From assembly GCF_037893015.1 (NCBI RefSeq), contig NC_133662.1:269149944-269213943 (forward strand): a stretch of DNA of 64,000 bases, given 5' to 3'. Numbering within the stretch: position 1 is the first letter of the stretch; every line of letters starts with the position of its first letter. Below the pieces are notes generated by a model. It did no database searches, had not been told where the DNA came from, and saw only the letters and a list, made by a program, of their open reading frames with translations. The stretch is from Macrotis lagotis. Taxonomy: Eukaryota; Chordata; Mammalia; Peramelemorphia; Peramelidae. The position numbers and the translations under genes were made by a program. Shown one piece after another: positions 58,787 through 64,000 of this stretch.

Positions 58787-59095
58787 TCATCATCATCATT
58801 CACTTTAATTTTTCTATTTATAGTATTCTAGCCTACCACTTATGGCTACAAATTCTCTACTCTAATGCATTAACTATACTTTCTCACTTCATGTCACCTG
58901 TAAGTAGGAACTGTATTCTGTCTATGCCTTTAACCAAGTCATTAATGAAAAGAAAAAAAATTGTATGAGAATGAGGACCAGGAATCAATCCCTGGGTACT
59001 CCAGGATCTCCTTCCAAGTTGCCATCAAGCCAGAAATGGTTAGGGTTTAGGGTTCACACATTCAGATACTTCAGCTTACATTGGGAAGAAATTAA
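58310..59095 (-). repeat. L3/CR1-type LINE ORF2 remnant, antisense
   Basis: Antisense CR1 landmarks: 'ctccagatggaatgaagata', 'tatgcctttaaccaagtcat' + 'taatgaaaag', 'caatccctgggtactccagg' and 'ctccttccaagttgccatca'. The third encodes, in reverse, the degraded RT motif V-P-Q-G-S-V-L-G-P. A CA/TA microsatellite interrupts it. Confidence 0.7.
58724..58784. repeat. (CA)n-(TA)n microsatellite
   Basis: About 9 CA units followed by about 20 TA units, then CAT repeats. Confidence 0.95.
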
Positions 59096-59236
59096 ATATT
59101 CCTTGACTGGTGAGCTGTGTGTTCCAAACTAATCTGATAGGCTGATTTCTATTTCTACCTAAGAAAGCAGGAATGTTTCATGTTTCATCACATTTATGAA
59201 ATAACATCTAGATAAGCAAACAGGTCAAATACTCAC

Positions 59237-59360
59237 AGTTGGAATCCTGTTTCGTTTCCCTGAAGGATGGGGGGTTCAGGGACCAGTGCAGCTGGCACCG
59301 GAACATGGCCCTGTCATCGGTGTGGATCAGCTCAAACACGCTCTGGTAAATGATGTCTGA
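59237..59360 (-). CDS. AHR: Gene A exon 5: PAS-A segment
   Basis: 124 nt, acceptor cttgcag, donor gtgagt, phase 0 in and phase 1 out. Reads [41 protein letters not shown]. It corresponds to human [20 protein letters not shown] then [27 protein letters not shown] is the AHR2-type wording as I recall it from fish. It is the most 5' exon of gene A visible. The preceding exons (PAS-A start, linker, bHLH, basic N-terminus) should lie beyond 64000. Confidence 0.94.
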
Positions 59361-60034
59361 CTGCAAGAATCAAGACAAAAGTACTGACCTCTTAGAGGGG
59401 CTTTTTGTGCCCCCTGAAGCCAACCAACCCAAGGGACAACTAAGGAAAAATTCTCCCAAGAGGACTGCAAAGGAGGTTTTTTAAAATAGACTTACTTTAA
59501 AATATTTTACTAATGTATTTTTTCTTCATTCAAAAATTATTTCAACCCTCCCTTTCCTCAAAAAATATTTTCAATGAAAATTTACTAGTGGCAAAAGTCA
59601 TTAAGGAAAACCATTTAATAAAGTGACCACCTCTGATCATAAACTTTGCTGTCTCAGTAGTTCCCAGATGGACAGGTTACATTTTCTCTTCTCCAGGAAC
59701 ACAAGAAAATGCTGTCCCCTGAAACAGGTGTAAGATTTATTCTTCCCTAACTGATATTTATACAGCAATGTCAAAGAACTCAGGAACCCTTCATTGGTAT
59801 TCTCATGTAGACCTATATGATTCACCTCCTTTGACCTCTTTGGCTGTAAATGAGTCATAAAGATTGCAAGAAAAGAAAAGGATAGTGCACAGTAGTCCAC
59901 CTGCCCAGGATTCAATGTAATAACAAGCAATTTGACAGCTTTGGTGACTCACAATATATAGTTCCCTATAGAGTCAAAAGTTGTCACCAGTTGTCCCCAT
60001 AACTAATAGTTGGGGAAGAAATGGAAAGGGAAGA

Positions 60035-60125
60035 AAAAGACAGAGACACAGACAGAGACAGAGAGAGACAGAGAGAGAGACAGAGACAGAGAAATGGAGA
60101 TAGAGAAACAGAGACAGAGATAGAG
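60035..60125. repeat. (GACAGA)n purine-rich microsatellite
   Basis: Irregular GACAGA/GAGACA units. Confidence 0.9.
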
Positions 60126-60229
60126 AATAGGAAATCTAAGTGTCCTGGGTCAGGCAGTCAGATTACGAGGAAGAGGAGGATAGCACTTAGGAAGTACCTG
60201 ACTCTGTACTTATTATGTTATTTGAATCT

Positions 60230-60362
60230 CCCTATAACCCTGGAAGGTAGATCGTGAAGTGACTCACCCAAGGTCACACAACTAGGAGGTGTTTGAAAGT
60301 GGATTTGATTCAGATTTTCTTGACTACAGGTTCAGCACTCTCTGGTGCCACCTGGCTATCTC
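60230..60362 (-). repeat. MIR-like SINE fragment, antisense
   Basis: 'gtgactcacccaaggtcaca', 'cagattttcttgactacagg', 'cactctctggtgccacctgg'. Confidence 0.7.
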
Positions 60363-60756
60363 TTGCTTGAAACCCATCTCTGACTCTTATATGATAATGG
60401 GCAAAGCATGTCTGTCACCTCTCTAATTCTCAATTTTCCTGAAGAGAATAGAAAGAATAATGCTTGTTTTACCTACTCTGGAGGACTTATGTGAGCTCAA
60501 ACAAGATAATGTAAGTGAAGTGATTTGCAAATGTTAAAGGATTATAAAAATGTCAGAATTTAGGTCATGTTAGCTATGAAGGATTACACACTTTCTCCTA
60601 TTCTCATGACTCCTCAGACCCCTCCAAAATAAGAATTATGTACAAGAGAAAACTCAACTTCAGTGGTCTCCAAGATGTGAGATATAAAGAAACATCAGAG
60701 GTAATAACCCGATGAATTCATACATAAGCCAAGTCTCTAATCTTTAATACACTCAC

Positions 60757-61065
60757 TAGGGGTGGCTAAGTGGCACAAGAGCTAGAGCGCTAGCCTTGTA
60801 GTCAGGAGGACAAGAGTTTGAGTGGTCTCAGACATTTGATTCTTACCAACTAGGGGACTTTGGGCAAGCCACTTACCCCTGACTGCCTAGCATCCAGGGC
60901 CATCTTCAGTCATCCTGATTCATATCTGGCCATTGGATTTACATGAGCCTCGAGGAGAAAGAGAGGCTGGTGACTTAGCACAGCACCTCGCCCCCATTCA
61001 ACATGTGCTTGTCATGACATCACCTCCCTGATGTCATGGTCTTCTTCAAGAATGAAGGACAAATA
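60757..61065 (+). mobile_element. CORE-SINE with LINE-like tail
   Basis: Full-length copy: 'ggggtggctaagtggcacaa', 'gactttgggcaagccactta', 'tcttcagtcatcctgattca', 'gctggtgacttagcacagca' and tail 'tgatgtcatggtcttcttca' + 'agaatgaaggacaaat'. Confidence 0.88.
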
Positions 61066-61183
61066 TCATCAATGCATTCATTCAGTGCCAGTGCCTCTCA
61101 TCTTCCAACTACCACGTTCTGTTAGGGCTTCCTGCACAAGCCAATTCATTGCATATAGTATGATTCAATTCTGCTCCACCACA

Positions 61184-61218
61184 AACACACACACACATAC
61201 ACACACACACACACATAC
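61184..61218. repeat. (AC)n microsatellite
   Basis: About 17 AC units with one AT interruption. Confidence 0.95.
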
Positions 61219-61299
61219 CCCAAACACTGGGAAGTCAAAAGTCAGAAACTTACTCTGCTTGGGGCAGTTTTATATAGCCTCCTATGCTGTAACAATGTT

Positions 61300-62175
61300 C
61301 AACTAGAGGCCTGAGGAATAGAAAGAACTCTGAAAAGAGTCAGCATATATGTGAGAATCCATTAGACTTGAAGGCTGTATGTATGCATATGTGACCAGTT
61401 TTATTTCCCAGAAGTCTTGAGGCAGAGATCGAGCCCAGAGACAAGTGAATTCCCCATTCTGAGAGGAAGCTAAGACAACATTAAAGTCCAGCCTTCAGGG
61501 AAATCATCAATCAATAAAGGGGAAAGAGTCAAAAACTGAAAAAATAGGAGAATAAATAGATTAAAAACTCTGAAATAACCGAAGTTGTCAATGAGAAGAG
61601 AACTCACATAATGAGTTTGTAGGATAAACAAAGAGGAAAGATCTCAATAACAAAAGGGAATATGGCTTTCTCAGGTATCTATGAAGAGATAATATGAGAC
61701 AAAGGAAAATATATAGATAGATTTATAGATATAGAAATATCTATATTTATGTATATATAAATACATATATATGACACATGACAAAGTAAAGGAACTTGTA
61801 GAATTCCAAGGGACTATATAATCATAGCAGAATATTCTCCAATGGTTTAAGGAAGAAATAAAAATTGTGAAAGTATGTCCTTCACAGCAAAAAATGATAA
61901 GTAGAATAGAAAAATTCAATCCAGAGTGAAAACTCTTTTCAACAAAACAAGCAGATTCAAATTCTCAGAAGGAAAGGATCATCTGAAAAAAGAAAAAAAG
62001 AACCCAACAATATTCAAAGAAAACAAGATTTGGATAGAAGCAAAACAATGATCTTAGAGACAGGATATAGACTTAAGGATTATAGATCTGGAAGAATATG
62101 ACAAGTTAGAAAACTACTGATACAATACAATGCAAATAACAATATATGAAATGTCCATTATTAACATTAAATGCC
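61300..62175. other. No gene seen
   Basis: A-rich DNA with TA patches at 61700-61770. Some A-rich text near 61930-62110 may be degraded L1, but no landmark is secure. Confidence 0.4.
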
Positions 62176-62179
62176 ATCA

Positions 62180-63425
62180 CTCTGACATTCTCTTTTCTCC
62201 ATTAAATACAGCCATAAGTCTAGTCTACATCTCCTCCTTTTTTCCCACCTATATTGAAATATCCCCCATTCTCTTTTGGTCTCCTGCAAACTATCTGATC
62301 ATTCATTCTACTCTGCTAGATCCTCATGCAGTCCACGCCCTCTAAGTCTAGCTTCTGTCCTAGGTCTTCTTCTCTTCTTCCTCCATAGTACTTGACATCG
62401 TTATCTAATTAATCCTCACAGATTTAAATCCCCTGTTGCTGCTGATTCTCAGATATGGATATCTTGCCCTAACCTCTCTATTGACATCCAATCTTGCATC
62501 TCCAACTATATTCAGATATCTCAGACTGTATTTCTAGTAAACAGCTTAACCTAAATTTGTCTAAAACTGAATTCATTATCTTTCTCCCTAACAACATCAT
62601 GTTCCAATTATTGTAAAAGACAATATCATCCTCCTGTTCCTCAGGTTCACAATCTAGGGGTTATCCTCATCTCATCTCTATTTCTCACCCCAATATTCAA
62701 TCTGTTTCTAAGACCTGTTGATTTCACCTTTGCAGCATATCTTGAATACATGTCCTTCTCACCTCTGACATTTCCACCATTCTAGTGCATGTTCCACACC
62801 CGGACAATTGCAATAACCTGTTGGGAAGCTGGCCTTCCTCAAATCTCTCCCCAATCCCATGTATCCTCCATTCAAGAATCCATGAAAAAGACTTTTTTCT
62901 AAAGTTCAGGTTGAATCATGTCACTCAACCTACTTAATAAATTCTAATGATTCTCTATGGCTTTCAGGATAAAATAAAAAAACCCTCTGGTATTTAAAGA
63001 TCTTCCTAACTTAACCCTTTTCTAGTTTTCTAGTCTTCCAACACCCTCCTACACCTTACTTACTTGATAAGCATATCACATAACTTTGATCCAGCAACAC
63101 TGATCTCTTGATTATTCCACCAACAAGACATTCCACTCTTGGCTCAGATCATTTTTTTTGCTATTCACCTTGCCTGGGATGATTTCCCTTCTCATCACCT
63201 TCATCTCTGACTCTTAGAAGCTCTAGTTGGCTTCCATGTTCACTTTAAGCACCTCCCTCCAGACTCCGCTATTTATTAGTGGTTCTCCTAAATTACTTGG
63301 TTTAAGCTTTGTGCACTTGTTGTAACCCCCAGTACACTATAAGTTTCTCAAGGGCAGGGAACAGCTTGACTTTTATCATTTCATCCCCAGCACCTAACAC
63401 CAGTTGTGGCAAATAATAAATATTT
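62180..63425 (+). repeat. L2 LINE 3' portion
   Basis: Plus-strand L2 ending: 'ctgattctcagatatggata', 'ttgtctaaaactgaattcat', 'acaatctaggggttatcctc', 'gccttgcctggg'-type text as 'caccttgcctgggatgattt', and 'ctcaagggcagggaacagct' + 'aataataaatatttattt'. It parallels the copy at 54360. Confidence 0.75.
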
Positions 63426-63589
63426 ATTTCTTCCTTGTCGAGCTAAACTGGAAAAGCTCTGTTACCAAATTCAATTGATGCCATGTCTGAAAGTCATTTT
63501 GTACACCTTCCTCTAGACATATATTTAAACACAGAAGTAGGAATACTTCTATTATGGCTATGATTTTCATTGTTATTTTGTTCTCATCT

Positions 63590-63741
63590 CTTTTTTTTAG
63601 GTTTTTGCAGGGCAATGGGATTAAGTGACTTGCTCAACACCACACAGCTAGGTCATTATTAAGTGTCTGAGGCTGAATTTGAACTCAGGTTCTCCTGACT
63701 CCAGGGCTGGTGCTCTATCCACTGTGCAACCTAGCCACCCC
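63590..63741 (-). mobile_element. Marsupial tRNA-derived SINE, antisense
   Basis: Poly-T, 'ttttgcagggcaatgggatt' to 'gtgcaacctagccacccc'. Perfect 10-bp target-site duplication 'gttctcatct' at 63580-63589 and 63742-63751. Confidence 0.9.
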
Positions 63742-64000
63742 GTTCTCATCTTTTTTTTAAATAGAGTTCAGACAGAAATGGTAAAAATAAAGTCACTATC
63801 CTGCTTAATTGTCTTTATTATTTAATGTCCCTTGGACTACTTCTAAGTGGACAAAATGGCTGCTTTTTAATAATAGAATAAGAATATTAGAATGTAACCT
63901 CATTCTCAAAAAAACCTCATGGAAAAATATCTTCAAGATAACTCCAGGAACACACAGGACAATGAGTATGGCATTTATCTGTCTCATTCCTGTGCCCACA

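Larger units (their letters stand above)
53977..59236 (-). other. Intron 5 of gene A
   Basis: About 5.3 kb. Repeat-rich: tRNA-SINE at 54163-54315, L2 at 54360-55625 with a nested CORE-SINE, L1 3' end at 55615-55985, CORE-SINE at 57640-57900 and CR1 at 58310-59095. Unique-looking DNA at 55990-57640 has no recognised exon. Confidence 0.75.
59361..64000 (-). other. Upstream part of gene A (intron), exon 4 not found
   Basis: I searched by eye for the ALNGF(V/A)L(V/A)V.(T/A).....YAS exon on the minus strand and did not find it. The stretch holds microsatellites, SINEs and an L2 piece, and is presumably intron 4. Confidence 0.5.

Noticed and set aside
59361..64000. Searched for gene A exon 4 (PAS-A start)
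   Set aside because: No minus-strand segment with the expected motif and splice sites was visible.

Overview
This is a vertebrate genomic window, almost certainly marsupial and possibly Australasian. The evidence is many copies of a marsupial tRNA-derived SINE (start 'ggcagctaggtggcgcagtg', end 'gccttgcaaaaa') with clear target-site duplications, plus other CORE-SINE/MIR relatives, L2, L3/CR1 and L1 pieces. There are no bacterial-style operons. The species call is inference from repeat flavour.

The only cellular genes I can support belong to the aryl hydrocarbon receptor (AHR) family, all on the minus strand. Gene A occupies about 59.4-41.3 kb. Six consecutive exons (59360-59237, 53976-53834, 52670-52468, 51264-51155, 48374-48233, 44434-42448) join in frame with consensus splice sites. 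They encode the end of PAS-A, all of PAS-B and a 662-residue transactivation exon. A short last exon (41706-41623) and a polyA signal (41310-41305) are proposed. Its bHLH and early PAS-A exons are not visible and should lie beyond 64 kb. Its diagnostic residues resemble the AHR2 type of fish and birds more than mammalian AHR1.

Gene B starts about 9 kb downstream in the same orientation. A 13-codon first exon (32405-32365) lies in a CpG island at about 31.7-32.8 kb, and a bHLH exon (30099-29912) joins it with the correct phase. No later exon of gene B was found in 1-29.9 kb. The window therefore shows either a head-to-tail tandem pair of AHR-type genes or a single gene broken by rearrangement or misassembly.

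The rest is intron, intergenic DNA and repeats. Notable items are: a 3.2 kb ORF1-only (HAL1-like) L1 relative at 20977-24143 with 16-bp target-site duplications and three SINE-derived segments in its 3' region; a diverged tandem array of roughly 250-bp units at 14.3-15.4 kb; a pair of about 280-bp inverted arms at 18.4 and 20.0 kb; a LINE fragment at 37.8-38.2 kb whose 3' tail matches that of several nearby SINEs; and large microsatellite stacks at 24.2-24.7, 45.8 and 51.8 kb.
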